Below, in pieces: positions 1 to 14,365 of a stretch of 64,000 bases of DNA (position 1 is the stretch's first letter; every line of letters starts with the position of its first letter). Where the stretch lies: positions 124,001-188,000 of the forward strand of contig NZ_FWFY01000006.1 of NCBI RefSeq assembly GCF_900172345.1, read 5' to 3'. The position numbers and the translations under genes are program-made. This stretch comes from Limimaricola soesokkakensis (GTDB lineage Bacteria > Pseudomonadota > Alphaproteobacteria > Rhodobacterales > Rhodobacteraceae). Below the pieces are notes generated by a model that saw only the letters and a program-made list of their open reading frames with translations, was not told the DNA's origin and made no database searches.

Positions 1-107
1 TGTTCGGCGACGTCGCGCGGGACTTCATCGAGCGGCGGCTGGGTCTGGTCTTCACCGTCTTCTGCGCCATGCTCTTCGCCGGTTTCTACGCGACGAGGTA
101 CTTGTGA
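1..107 (+). CDS. C-terminal end of an unidentified membrane protein (partial)
   Basis: An open frame enters from the left edge and ends at the TGA at 105-107. The last 34 or so residues hold a short charged stretch (RDFIERRLG) followed by a hydrophobic segment rich in Phe, Ala and Leu that looks like a final transmembrane helix. Its stop overlaps the GTG start of dsbB (GTGA at 104-107), so the two genes are probably translationally coupled. There is too little sequence to name the family. A DedA/YqaA-type membrane protein is possible but this is a guess. Confidence 0.6.
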   Translation, partial: FGDVARDFIERRLGLVFTVFCAMLFAGFYATRYL

Positions 108-562
108 GCCGCACCCTGACCATTCTTCTCGCGACGCTCGGCTCGGCCGCGTTGCTGGGCGGGGCCTTCATCTTCCAGGCCTTCGGCTACCCGCCCTGCG
201 CCATGTGCATCTGGCAGCGCTGGCCGCACGGCATCGCCATCGTCATCGGCCTGATCGCGCTGATGCTGCCGGGCCGGGTCCTGCCGCTTCTGGGTGCGCT
301 GGCCGCCGTGACCACGGCCGCCATCGGTGTGTTCCACACCGGGGTCGAGCGCGACTGGTGGGAAGGCCCGGCGAGCTGCACCGGCACCGGCCAGAGCCTC
401 GGCTCGCTGTCGGGGGGCGACCTGCTGTCGATGGACGGCCCGCGCCTGGTGATGTGCGACGTGGTGAGCTGGGAGTTGTTCGGTCTGTCGATGGCGAGCT
501 GGAATGCCCTGTTCTCGCTGGTGCTGGTTGGCCTGTGGGTCGCCGCGCTGCGCCGCAGCTGA
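104..562 (+). CDS. dsbB: Disulfide bond formation protein B
   Basis: This 152-residue inner-membrane protein should reoxidise periplasmic DsbA and pass electrons to ubiquinone. It has the expected four hydrophobic helices. The first periplasmic loop carries the quinone-linked pair C32-A-M-C35 (context YPPCAMCIWQRWPH), and the second loop carries a wider pair, C92 and C118. The length is slightly shorter than E. coli DsbB, as is normal in alphaproteobacteria. The GTG start at 104 overlaps the upstream stop. An arginase gene follows about 95 bp downstream. The four cysteines and the helix pattern make the call secure. Confidence 0.9.
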   Translation: MSRTLTILLATLGSAALLGGAFIFQAFGYPPCAMCIWQRWPHGIAIVIGLIALMLPGRVLPLLGALAAVTTAAIGVFHTGVERDWWEGPASCTGTGQSLGSLSGGDLLSMDGPRLVMCDVVSWELFGLSMASWNALFSLVLVGLWVAALRRS

Positions 563-656
563 GCGTGATCTCCGCCGTACGGGCCCCTTCACCGGCGGCA
601 GGGCGACCCAAGGATACCCCTTGCCCGTGCCCCCGCGGGCACGCCATGATCCCGGC

Positions 657-1580
657 ATGACAGATTGCATCCTCATCGGCGCCCCGGTGGATTGCGGCAA
701 GCGACGCCGCGGCTGCCTCATGGGCCCCGACGCCTACCGTACCGCAGGTCTCGCAGAGGCGCTCGCCTCGCTGGGCCACGGTGTCACCGACATCGGCAAC
801 GTCGCCCCCGACCGGGTGGAGGTCGCGCCGCCGCGCAATGGCGCGGTGCACGAGCTCGCGCTCAATGTCGGCTGGACCGCGGCCCTGATGCGCGCCGCGC
901 GTGAGCAGGCGCCAAACGGTTTTCCGATCTTCATGGGCGGCGACCATGCGCTGTCGCTCGGCACAGTGGCCGGGATGGCCGCTCACGCCGAAGAGATCGG
1001 CCGCCCGCTCTTCGTGCTCTGGCTCGACGCGCATAGCGATTTCCACACGCCCGACACCACCACCACCGGCAACCTGCACGGCACGCCACTAGGTTACGTC
1101 ACGGGCCGCGAGGGCTTCGACGCCTTTCCGCCGTTGCCGGCCACGGTGCCGGTGAGCCGGGTCGGAATGATCGGGCTCAGGAGCGTCGATCCCGAGGAGC
1201 GCGCCGCGCTCGAGGATGGCGACGCGATGCTGGTCGACATGCGGATGATCGACGAGATCGGCATCGCGCGCCCGCTCTCGGAATTCCTCGACCGCGTTCA
1301 GGAGGCCGACGGCATCCTGCACGTTTCGCTCGACGTCGACTTCCTCGACCCGGCCGCCGCTCCCGCCGTGGGCACCACGGTGCCCGGCGGCGCGACGGTG
1401 CGCGAGGCGCATCTGGCGATGGAGATGCTGTCCGACAGCGGTCTCGTGGCCTCGCTCGACCTCGTCGAGTTGAACCCCTCGCTCGACGAGCGCGGCCGTA
1501 CCGCGGCGCTGATGGTCGAACTGGCGGCTTCGCTGATGGGTCGCAGGGTGTTCGACCGGCCAACCCCGCGCGGCGCCTGA
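657..1580 (+). CDS. Arginase (ureohydrolase family)
   Basis: A 307-residue manganese ureohydrolase, expected to hydrolyse L-arginine to ornithine and urea in the cytoplasm. Binuclear metal motifs are clear: GGDHALS with H97, WLDAHSDFH with D124, H126 and D128, and SLDVDFLDP near residue 230. The substrate loop NLHGTP resembles arginase more than agmatinase. The frame is open upstream to 504, but the ATG at 657 begins exactly where family similarity begins (MTDCILIGAPVDCGK) and gives the usual length of about 300 residues. There is no strong Shine-Dalgarno sequence. Guanidino-compound specificity within this family is hard to read by eye, so agmatinase or another guanidinohydrolase remains possible. 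Confidence 0.8.
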   Translation: MTDCILIGAPVDCGKRRRGCLMGPDAYRTAGLAEALASLGHGVTDIGNVAPDRVEVAPPRNGAVHELALNVGWTAALMRAAREQAPNGFPIFMGGDHALSLGTVAGMAAHAEEIGRPLFVLWLDAHSDFHTPDTTTTGNLHGTPLGYVTGREGFDAFPPLPATVPVSRVGMIGLRSVDPEERAALEDGDAMLVDMRMIDEIGIARPLSEFLDRVQEADGILHVSLDVDFLDPAAAPAVGTTVPGGATVREAHLAMEMLSDSGLVASLDLVELNPSLDERGRTAALMVELAASLMGRRVFDRPTPRGA

Positions 1581-1583
1581 GCG

Positions 1584-1629
1584 ACTTTGTTCCCGAAATA
1601 CGCCGGGGGACCGGGGGCAGCGCCCCCGG
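1584..1629 (+). repeat. Post-stop repeat element, copy A, with G/C hairpin
   Basis: The core actttgttcccgaaatacg begins 3 bases after the arginase stop. It is followed by a hairpin with arms CCGGGGGC (1611-1618) and GCCCCCGG (1622-1629) around a 3-base loop. The same core recurs after gluQ (7414) and after the DppC-like permease gene (35076). The hairpin could act as a terminator or 3' end stabiliser between the convergent arginase and usg genes. Confidence 0.7.
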
Positions 1630-1650
1630 GGCTTCCCCGCGGCGCCACGC

Positions 1651-1926
1651 TCAATGATAATGGAACTCGCCGGTCACGTTGCGCCACTCACCCGGCGAGA
1701 TCAGCTTTCGGTGGGTGAAACGGACCGAGTGCAGCGGCCCCTCGATCTCGTCCTGCCAGAATTCGATGAATTCGAACAATCTCGGATGGTCCGGCGCCAG
1801 GTCGTATTCCTGCCAGACGAAGCTGTTGAGCACGTGCCTGTAGTCGGGCATGCGGTAGAATAGCTCGGCCGTGGTGAGCCCATAGCCCTTGAGCATCAGT
1901 TCGGTTTCCGAGAGGTCCTGCGCCAT
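1651..1926 (-). CDS. Usg family protein
   Basis: A 91-residue soluble protein of the Usg family, a small alphaproteobacterial family named from its location upstream of trp genes in some species. Its biochemical function is not established. Typical features include the tyrosine/tryptophan-rich core (YRMPDYRHVL, FVWQEYDLAPD) and a C-terminal GEWRNVTGEFHYH. I chose the ATG at 1926 over upstream in-frame starts because AGGAG lies 8 bases before it. It is divergent from gyrA and convergent with the arginase gene. Family assignment is fairly confident, function unknown. Confidence 0.8.
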   Translation of the reverse strand: MAQDLSETELMLKGYGLTTAELFYRMPDYRHVLNSFVWQEYDLAPDHPRLFEFIEFWQDEIEGPLHSVRFTHRKLISPGEWRNVTGEFHYH

Positions 1927-2056
1927 CGAATGGCTCCTGCGTGGCATGCGGGCTTGACCCCGCATCTCGATTCCAGCATAGAACTGCGAAAAGTCAATTA
2001 TCCCAGTTTGTTAGCCACTCTGCCCAGCGGCTGCCAGCGGGCAGCGGCATCCTCTG

Positions 2057-2086
2057 TTGCGCCCCATATGGCGCGGGTGCTATAGG
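2057..2086 (+). promoter_or_regulatory. Putative gyrA promoter
   Basis: TTGCGC (2057-2062) and TATAGG (2081-2086) are separated by 18 bp, 48 bp before the gyrA start. The spacer contains the inverted repeat GCGCC-CCATAT-GGCGC. The region 1927-2133 is the divergent control region for usg and gyrA; nothing coding was seen in it. Confidence 0.4.
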
Positions 2087-2133
2087 TTTGGCTCACAATA
2101 TATAGCAGTCACAAGACAGCAGGCTTTCCCCCC

Positions 2134-4890
<2,757 letters not shown>

Positions 4891-4896
4891 GGCAAC

Positions 4897-4926
4897 GCCC
4901 CGTCCGGTCCGCCGGACGGGGCTTTT
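4897..4926 (+). terminator. Rho-independent terminator of gyrA
   Basis: Perfect 11-bp stem, GCCCCGTCCGG (4897-4907) with CCGGACGGGGC (4912-4922), loop TCCG, followed by TTTT. It starts 6 bases after the gyrA stop. Confidence 0.92.
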
Positions 4927-4957
4927 CATTGGCCGCCGCTGCGCCTATCTGGGCGCC

Positions 4958-6325
4958 ATGACAGAACCTCTTCACATCGTCGGCGGTGGCATGGCCGGCT
5001 CCGAAGCCGCTTGGCAGGCCGCCAATGCCGGCATCCCCGTCATCCTGCACGAGATGCGCCCCAAGACCGGCACCTTCGCGCACCGCACCGGCGACCTTGC
5101 CGAGATGGTCTGCTCTAACTCGTTCCGCTCGGACGATGACGAGCAAAACGCGGTGGGCCTGCTGCATTGGGAGATGCGCGCCGCGAACGGTCTCATCATG
5201 TCGACCGCCGACCGGCACCGCCTGCCGGCGGGTGGCGCGCTGGCCGTCGACCGTGATCCCTTTGCCGCCGATGTCACGGCGCAGCTCAAGGCGCATCCCA
5301 ACGTCACGGTCAGCTACGAGGAGATCACCGATCTGCCCGAGACCGGGCACTGGATCTTCGCCACCGGGCCGTTGACCTCGCCGGCCCTGGCCGATGCGAT
5401 CTCGAAGGTGACCGGCACCGGCGCGCTGGCTTTCTTCGACGCCATCGCCCCCATCGTCTATGCCGAGAGCATCGACATGTCGAAAGCATGGCTGCAGTCG
5501 CGCTATGACAAGGGCGAGACCGAGGAAGAGCGTACCGCCTACATCAACTGCCCGATGACGAAGGACCAGCACGAAGCCTTCATCGACGCGCTGCTTACCG
5601 CCGACAAGGCCGAGTTCCACGAGGGCGAGACGGCGGGCTATTTCGACGGCTGCCTGCCGATCGAGGTGATGGCCGAGCGCGGGCGCGAGACGTTGCGCCA
5701 CGGACCGATGAAGCCGGTGGGGCTGACCAACCCGCACGATCCGGAAAACAAGCCCTACGCCGTGGTGCAGTTGCGCCGCGACAACAAGCTCGGCACGCTT
5801 TACAACATCGTCGGCTTCCAGACGAAGATGAAGTACGGCGCGCAAACCGATGTTTTCCGTATGATTCCAGGCCTCGAGAACGCGCGTTTCGCGCGGCTGG
5901 GCGGGATCCATCGCAACACTTTCCTTAACAGTCCGACGCTGCTGGATGCGGAAATGCGGCTCAAGGCTCGGCCGAACATCAGGTTCGCCGGCCAAGTGAC
6001 CGGTGTCGAAGGATATGTCGAAAGCGCGGCCATGGGGCTGCTGGCGGGTCGCCTCGCCGCTGCGGAGATCCTCGGCGGCTCGGTGCCCGCGGTGCCGCAG
6101 ACCACGGCGATGGGCGCGCTCGTCACCCACATCACTGGCGGCGCCGAGGCCAAGACGTTCCAGCCGATGAACGTGAATTTCGGGCTGTTCCCGCCGCTCG
6201 ACGGCGTGCGCGGCGGGCGGCGCGGCCGCAAGGACCGTTACAAGGGCTATACTGACCGTGCCAAGGATGATTGGCAGGGCTGGCTCGCGGCGCAGGAAAC
6301 CTCCGTGGCGGACGTCGGCGCCTGA
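4958..6325 (+). CDS. trmFO: Methylenetetrahydrofolate-tRNA-(uracil-5-)-methyltransferase TrmFO
   Basis: A 455-residue FAD- and folate-dependent enzyme that makes 5-methyluridine at position 54 (T-loop) of tRNA. The N-terminal dinucleotide-binding motif is [10 protein letters not shown]. Both cysteine contexts known to matter in the family are present: [10 protein letters not shown] and [17 protein letters not shown]. The block GPMKPVGL is also diagnostic and distinguishes it from the related MnmG. ATG at 4958 gives the normal length. It follows the gyrA terminator by about 30 bp, so it probably has its own promoter. It heads a plus-strand run with the small membrane gene and gluQ, suggesting a tRNA-modification unit. 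Confidence 0.95.
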   Translation: MTEPLHIVGGGMAGSEAAWQAANAGIPVILHEMRPKTGTFAHRTGDLAEMVCSNSFRSDDDEQNAVGLLHWEMRAANGLIMSTADRHRLPAGGALAVDRDPFAADVTAQLKAHPNVTVSYEEITDLPETGHWIFATGPLTSPALADAISKVTGTGALAFFDAIAPIVYAESIDMSKAWLQSRYDKGETEEERTAYINCPMTKDQHEAFIDALLTADKAEFHEGETAGYFDGCLPIEVMAERGRETLRHGPMKPVGLTNPHDPENKPYAVVQLRRDNKLGTLYNIVGFQTKMKYGAQTDVFRMIPGLENARFARLGGIHRNTFLNSPTLLDAEMRLKARPNIRFAGQVTGVEGYVESAAMGLLAGRLAAAEILGGSVPAVPQTTAMGALVTHITGGAEAKTFQPMNVNFGLFPPLDGVRGGRRGRKDRYKGYTDRAKDDWQGWLAAQETSVADVGA

Positions 6326-6384
6326 ACCCTTGCCGCGCGGCCCCCGTGACCACATCTCGGGGGCAGACAACGAATGGACGATTG

Positions 6385-6570
6385 ATGCTCTACATCCTCG
6401 CGCTGCTGCTACCGCCCGTCGCCATCATGCTCACCGGTCGGGTGATCCTCGGCATGGTGGTGCTGGTGATCTGGTTCCCGGCGATCCTGATCTCGGGCGG
6501 TCTGGGCCACCCGATCTTCATCCTGCTGGCATGGCTGATCATTCACCAAAGCGCGGTGAAGCGCGGCTGA
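6385..6570 (+). CDS. Small YqaE/Pmp3-like membrane protein
   Basis: A 61-residue, very hydrophobic protein with two predicted membrane helices. The N-terminal ILALLLPPVAIML matches the PP-containing first helix of the Pmp3/YqaE (UPF0057) family, whose members affect membrane potential and stress tolerance in other organisms. The function here is inferred only from family resemblance. ATG at 6385 is the first start that places the hydrophobic segment at the N terminus. Its TGA (6568-6570) is immediately followed by the gluQ ATG, so the genes are coupled. Confidence 0.65.
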   Translation: MLYILALLLPPVAIMLTGRVILGMVVLVIWFPAILISGGLGHPIFILLAWLIIHQSAVKRG

Positions 6571-7410
6571 ATGCGAGTCACCCGCTTCGCGCCGTCGCCC
6601 ACCGGGCCTCTGCATCTGGGCCACGCCTTCTCGGCGCTGACGGCCCATGCGCGGGCCGAGGGCGGCACGTTCCTGCTTCGGATCGAAGATATCGACCGCC
6701 AGCGGTCGAAGCCCGAATGGGAGCGGCGGATCTACGACGATCTGCGCTGGCTCGGTCTAGAGTGGCCCAAGCCGGTGATGCGGCAGTCGGAGCGTATTTC
6801 TGACTACCGCGCAGTGCTTGAACGTCTCTGGGCCGAAGGCCTCCTATATCCCTGCTCGTGCAATAGGCGCGACATATTGGAAGCTGCCTCGGCCCCACAG
6901 GAAGGCGGGCCACGTTTTGGGCCCGACGGCATGATCTATCCCGGCACCTGCCGTGGCCATGATCGCTCGGGGCCGTTGCCCGAGGATATGCCACTACGGC
7001 TCGACTTGCGGCAGGCGATGAGGCGGATCGACGGCCGTCTGCGCTGGACCGAGACCGGCACCGATCCCGGCCAACGTGAGATCGACCCCGCCGCATTGAT
7101 CGAAAGCGTCGGCGATCCGGTTCTGGCGCGGCGCGACATGGGCACCTCCTACCATCTCGCGGTGGTGATCGACGATGCGGACCAGGGTGTGACGGAAGTG
7201 GTGCGCGGCCGCGACCTGCTGGAGGCCACGCCGCTGCATGTGGCGCTGCAACGGCTGATGGATCTACCGGTCCCCGATTACCACCATCATCGCCTGATCC
7301 GCGACGAAACCGGCCGCCGTCTCGCCAAGCGCGACGACGCGCGGGCCATCGGCCTCTACCGCGCCGAGGGGGCAAGCCCGGCCGATATCCGAAAGATGAT
7401 CGGCCTCTAG
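6571..7410 (+). CDS. gluQ: Glutamyl-Q tRNA(Asp) synthetase
   Basis: A 279-residue GluRS paralogue lacking the anticodon-binding domain. It attaches glutamate to queuosine at position 34 of tRNA-Asp. The Rossmann signature is APSPTGPLHLGHAFSA (HLGH). Zinc-ligand cysteines are seen in CSCNRR and GTCRGH. The KMSKS counterpart is RLAKRDDA near the C terminus. Length (about 280-300) is right for GluQ and far too short for GltX. The start abuts the upstream stop with no gap. A repeat element follows its stop. Confidence 0.93.
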   Translation: MRVTRFAPSPTGPLHLGHAFSALTAHARAEGGTFLLRIEDIDRQRSKPEWERRIYDDLRWLGLEWPKPVMRQSERISDYRAVLERLWAEGLLYPCSCNRRDILEAASAPQEGGPRFGPDGMIYPGTCRGHDRSGPLPEDMPLRLDLRQAMRRIDGRLRWTETGTDPGQREIDPAALIESVGDPVLARRDMGTSYHLAVVIDDADQGVTEVVRGRDLLEATPLHVALQRLMDLPVPDYHHHRLIRDETGRRLAKRDDARAIGLYRAEGASPADIRKMIGL

Positions 7411-7413
7411 GCT

Positions 7414-7433
7414 ACTTTGTTCTTCAAATACGC
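7414..7433 (+). repeat. Post-stop repeat element, copy B
   Basis: The sequence actttgttcttcaaatacgc starts 3 bases after the gluQ stop. It matches the core of copies A and C with three substitutions and lacks their G/C hairpin. It occupies most of the 42-bp gap between the convergent gluQ and hisI genes. Confidence 0.6.
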
Positions 7434-7452
7434 AAAGGCGACGCTGCCAGCC

Positions 7453-7809
7453 TCACGCCATCGGCCGGGCCAACTCGACCTCCTCACCTTCGCGGATCGC
7501 GGTGTAGAAGCAGTTGCGCCGACCGGTATGGCAGGCAGGACCGGATTGTTCGACCTGCAACAATAGGCAGTCACGGTCGCAATCGAGGCGCATCTCGACC
7601 AGCACCTGCTGGTTGCCCGAGGTTGCGCCCTTTTCCCAGAACTCCTGCCGCGAGCGCGACCAGTAGGTGACGCGACCCGAGGCGAGCGTCTTCTCGATCG
7701 AGGCCGCGTTCATCCAGGCCATCATCAACACCTCGCCCGTGGAGGTCTCCTGCGCGATGGCGGGGATCAACCCGTTGGCGTCGTAGCGAAGCGTCTTGGG
7801 GTCGAACAT
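7453..7809 (-). CDS. hisI: Phosphoribosyl-AMP cyclohydrolase
   Basis: A 118-residue enzyme for step three of histidine biosynthesis, opening the adenine ring of PR-AMP. Signature blocks run in order: MMAWMN, YWSRSRQEFWEKGATSGN, LDCDRDCLL (metal-binding aspartates and cysteine) and GPACHTGRRNCFY (zinc cysteines). There is no HisE domain, so this is the monofunctional form usual in alphaproteobacteria. ATG at 7809 fits the domain start. It is divergent from the IscU-like gene with a 66-bp shared control region. Confidence 0.95.
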   Translation of the reverse strand: MFDPKTLRYDANGLIPAIAQETSTGEVLMMAWMNAASIEKTLASGRVTYWSRSRQEFWEKGATSGNQQVLVEMRLDCDRDCLLLQVEQSGPACHTGRRNCFYTAIREGEEVELARPMA

Positions 7810-7875
7810 CGGCACAAACCTTTTGCATCCCGGGGCGTCGTGCCTATCTAGAGGCACGACTGACGAGAGGCAAAC

Positions 7876-8346
7876 ATGACCGAGCGCGCCAGCGGCGAGA
7901 CCGACCTGATCAAGCTCTATTCGCAGCGCATCCTCGCGTTGACGACGGAGATGCCGCTGACCGAGCGGCTGGATGCGCCCGACGCCACGGTGAAGCGGCG
8001 CGCGCCATTGTGCGGCTCGACCGTAACGGTCGATGTGACGGTCGAGGATGGCCGGGTGAGCAGGTACGGGCAGGATGTGAAGGCCTGCGCGCTGGGTCAG
8101 GCGGCGGCGGCGATCGTCGGCGGCGCCGTGATCGGGCGCGACCATGGCGAGTTGGCCCATGCCCGCGACCAGCTGCGCGCCATGCTGACCGAAAATGCTC
8201 CGGTGCCCGATGCCCCCTTCGACGGGTTCGAGGTGCTGCTGCCCGCGCGGGAATACCGCAATCGGCATGCCTCGATTCTACTGGCGATCGAGGCGGTGAC
8301 CCAAGCGGTAGAGGAAGCCGAAGCGCGCCGACGCGCTGCAGTCTGA
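7876..8346 (+). CDS. IscU/NifU-N-like iron-sulfur scaffold protein
   Basis: A 156-residue protein resembling the IscU/NifU N-terminal scaffold on which Fe-S clusters are assembled. Two of the three family cysteines are visible: APLCGSTVTVDV and KACALGQAA. Where the third would be expected (HCS in IscU, KCA in SufU), this protein reads NRHASILL, with no cysteine. It may therefore be a divergent scaffold or a carrier with another ligand. No isc or suf genes are nearby. Its divergent neighbour is hisI. ATG at 7876 follows a purine-rich GAGAGG. Confidence 0.75.
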   Translation: MTERASGETDLIKLYSQRILALTTEMPLTERLDAPDATVKRRAPLCGSTVTVDVTVEDGRVSRYGQDVKACALGQAAAAIVGGAVIGRDHGELAHARDQLRAMLTENAPVPDAPFDGFEVLLPAREYRNRHASILLAIEAVTQAVEEAEARRRAAV

Positions 8347-8353
8347 CAGCACG

Positions 8354-8390
8354 AAAAAAGCCGCCGCGCATCCTTCGGGATGGCGGCGGC
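8354..8390 (-). terminator. Rho-independent terminator of the small LexA-box gene
   Basis: Read on the minus strand, a GC-rich stem (arms at 8378-8390 and 8360-8373, one bulged base, UUCG-type loop) is followed by six T residues (plus-strand aaaaaa at 8354-8359). Orientation fits termination of minus-strand transcription from the 40-codon gene at 8516-8638. Confidence 0.8.
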
Positions 8391-8515
8391 GAAGGCGGGA
8401 CCCTTCGGGGCTCCGGCCGCGCGCCGAAGCATGGCTTCGGGGCGACGGATGGGCGATCCGCCGCGATTACCCCGCGGGATCAGGGCTGCGGCGACCGGCA
8501 AAGGGTCCGGGCAGA
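8391..8515 (-). other. Structured GC-rich 3' untranslated region
   Basis: No convincing gene. The stretch holds consecutive small hairpins, for example ccgaagc-atg-gcttcgg and cggat-gggcg-atccg. It would be transcribed on the minus strand as the 3' end of the 40-codon gene, before the terminator at 8354-8390. It could be a plain 3' UTR or a small RNA. Confidence 0.4.
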
Positions 8516-8638
8516 TCAGATCAGGCCGGGCAGCCACAATCCGACGAACAACAGGATCATCAGAGACGCCGCGCCCAGCGCGTCGGCAACGAGGGTGTCG
8601 CGAGAGCGGTTCACTGCAAGTTTGAGTTCCTGGGCCAT
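8516..8638 (-). CDS. 40-residue single-span membrane protein, putatively SOS-induced
   Basis: A 40-codon gene with a very good ribosome site (GAGGAG, 6 bases before the ATG at 8638). The product has a charged, helix-prone N-terminal half (K6, R11, R13, D14, D19) and one hydrophobic helix from about residue 20 to the end (ASLMILLFVGLWLPGLI). The positive-inside rule predicts a cytoplasmic N terminus. The gene has its own control region with a perfect GTTC-N7-GTTC LexA box 63 bp upstream and its own terminator. I recognise no family. By analogy with the tiny SOS-induced inner-membrane division inhibitors of Caulobacter (SidA, DidA), a checkpoint role is plausible, but this is inference. Confidence 0.7.
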   Translation of the reverse strand: MAQELKLAVNRSRDTLVADALGAASLMILLFVGLWLPGLI

Positions 8639-8701
8639 CCGCGTCTCCTCTCTGCAAGCTCCTGTTGCTGCTTTGTTCCCATACGAGGCGACTGCTGTAA
8701 A

Positions 8702-8716
8702 GAACTTTATGAGAAC
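8702..8716 (-). promoter_or_regulatory. LexA operator (alphaproteobacterial SOS box)
   Basis: GAAC-TTTATGA-GAAC on plus reads GTTC-TCATAAA-GTTC on minus, an exact match to the known alphaproteobacterial LexA consensus GTTC-N7-GTTC. It lies 46 bp after the recG stop and 63 bp before the start of the 40-codon gene. It therefore most likely controls that gene rather than recG. Confidence 0.8.
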
Positions 8717-8761
8717 ATTGCCGCTAGGCCGAGGTAGTGCTCTGTATTCTACATGAATTTT

Positions 8762-13086
<4,325 letters not shown>

Positions 13087-13126
13087 TTAGAAGTCCGGCG
13101 GGGGAGCGTCCAGATGCCGGGGCGGT

Positions 13127-13840
13127 TCAGGCGCCGATGGCCAGCGGCGGCACCTCCCGCGCCGGTTCCGGATCGCGAAGCACGTAACCGCGCCCCCAGA
13201 CCGTCTCGATGTAGTGCGCCCCCCCGGTGGCCTGGGCCAGCTTCTTGCGCAGTTTGCAAATGAACACGTCGATGATCTTCAACTCTGGCTCGTCCATGCC
13301 GCCATAGAGGTGGTTGAGGAACATCTCCTTGGTGAGCGTCGTGCCCTTGCGAAGGCTCAGCAGCTCCAACATCTGGTACTCCTTGCCGGTGAGATGCACC
13401 GACTGCCCACCCGCCTCCACCGTCTTGGCGTCGAGATTGATCGCAACCTCCCCTGTGACGATCACCGATTGCGCGTGTCCCTTGGAACGACGGATGATGG
13501 CATGAATGCGCGCCACCAGCTCGTCGCGGTGGAACGGTTTTGTCAGGTAATCATCCGCCCCGAAGCCGAACCCCTTCAGCTTGCTCTCGGTGTCGTCGTC
13601 GCCCGACAAGATCAGGATCGGCGTCGAAACCCGGTGCAGCCTGAGCTGACGCAGCACCTCGTGGCCGGTCATGTCCGGCAAGTGCAGATCGAGGAGGATC
13701 AGGTCGTAGTCATAGAGCTTCGCCAAGTCGATCCCCTCCTCCCCCATATCCGTCGCATAGACGTTCAGGTTGGCATGGGTGAGCATCAGCTCGATGCTCT
13801 TCGACGTGGTCGGGTCGTCCTCAACCAGCAAGACGCGCAT
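13127..13840 (-). CDS. ctrA: Cell-cycle response regulator CtrA
   Basis: A 237-residue OmpR-family response regulator. The receiver domain has acidic residues D8-D9, phospho-acceptor D51 ([11 protein letters not shown]) and K in YLTKPF. The DNA-binding winged helix spans about residues 125-225 and contains [17 protein letters not shown] and [14 protein letters not shown], diagnostic of CtrA. In Rhodobacterales CtrA is usually non-essential and governs motility and gene-transfer-agent functions rather than replication. The ribosome site GGAGGG precedes the ATG at 13840. Its inhibitor gene sciP lies immediately upstream on the same strand. Confidence 0.97.
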   Translation of the reverse strand: MRVLLVEDDPTTSKSIELMLTHANLNVYATDMGEEGIDLAKLYDYDLILLDLHLPDMTGHEVLRQLRLHRVSTPILILSGDDDTESKLKGFGFGADDYLTKPFHRDELVARIHAIIRRSKGHAQSVIVTGEVAINLDAKTVEAGGQSVHLTGKEYQMLELLSLRKGTTLTKEMFLNHLYGGMDEPELKIIDVFICKLRKKLAQATGGAHYIETVWGRGYVLRDPEPAREVPPLAIGA

Positions 13841-13896
13841 TCCTTACCCTCCGTGCTCCGGGTTCAACCATCGCCGGCGAGTAAGCCACCGGACGG

Positions 13897-13911
13897 TTAA
13901 CACCGTATTAC
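13897..13911 (-). promoter_or_regulatory. Putative CtrA-binding site upstream of ctrA
   Basis: TTAA-CACCGTA-TTAC, one mismatch from the CtrA consensus TTAA-N7-TTAA, sits 57-71 bp before the ctrA start in the 96-bp sciP-ctrA gap. TTAA is rare in this GC-rich DNA. It would fit autoregulation, as known in Caulobacter. Confidence 0.45.
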
Positions 13912-13936
13912 CCTGGGTCAACCATGCCACTGCACC

Positions 13937-14215
13937 TCACGGTTGTCTATACTTCTGTATAGTCGTTACGCGCAGTCCCTCGGGGCCATGACGCCTCGCC
14001 AGTCTTTCCCAGCTTTGCAGCTCCTCCTCGGACAGGCCGTAGGTCTCGATCGCATAGTCCCGTGAAACGAGACCCACGGTGATCGCCAACAATAATCGCG
14101 CCTTGCGCGAGGCGACCCAGCGCTCCGTATCCGGGCTTGGCAGGTCTGCGCGCGTCAGGATGCGCCCGTCAGGCAGCGTCACCGCCCGCGGCCCCTCGAC
14201 TTTCCGTAGATACAT
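13937..14215 (-). CDS. sciP: CtrA inhibitor SciP (DUF1153)
   Basis: A 92-residue helix-turn-helix protein of the DUF1153/SciP family, which binds CtrA and blocks activation of CtrA-dependent promoters in Caulobacter. Conserved blocks are [34 protein letters not shown] and [20 protein letters not shown] chose the ATG at 14215 over the in-frame GTG at 14221, because GGAGG lies 6 bases before the ATG but touches the GTG. The gene lies directly upstream of ctrA in the same direction. Confidence 0.93.
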   Translation of the reverse strand: MYLRKVEGPRAVTLPDGRILTRADLPSPDTERWVASRKARLLLAITVGLVSRDYAIETYGLSEEELQSWERLARRHGPEGLRVTTIQKYRQP

Positions 14216-14284
14216 TTTCACCCTCCTCTCACCCCGGCTCCGACCCTGCGCGCGCCAGGGCTAAGGAGCGGTGAAGCCGGGGGG

Positions 14285-14312
14285 TTGGAAATGGGGGGCA
14301 TTTTCCTATATT
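14285..14312 (+). promoter_or_regulatory. Putative mnmA promoter
   Basis: TTGGAA (14285-14290) and TATATT (14307-14312) are separated by 16 bp. Transcription would start about 45 bases before the ATG at 14366, which argues against upstream in-frame starts. Confidence 0.5.
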
Positions 14313-14365
14313 GCGGCCCGATCGCCGCTTCGCGCGCGCCTCCACCCTGCGCCAAGGATCGTCCC

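Noticed and set aside
8097-8657. Longer minus-strand frame (186 codons) across the small SOS gene and the IscU-like gene
   Set aside because: It runs antisense through the IscU-like gene, crosses the strong terminator, and has low-complexity Arg/Ala-rich composition. The 40-codon frame has the ribosome site.
13841-14365. Possible GTG start for sciP at 14221 and ATG start for mnmA at 14285
   Set aside because: The ribosome site touches the GTG, and the mnmA promoter hexamers overlap the 14285 ATG. The downstream ATGs at 14215 and 14366 fit spacing and family length.
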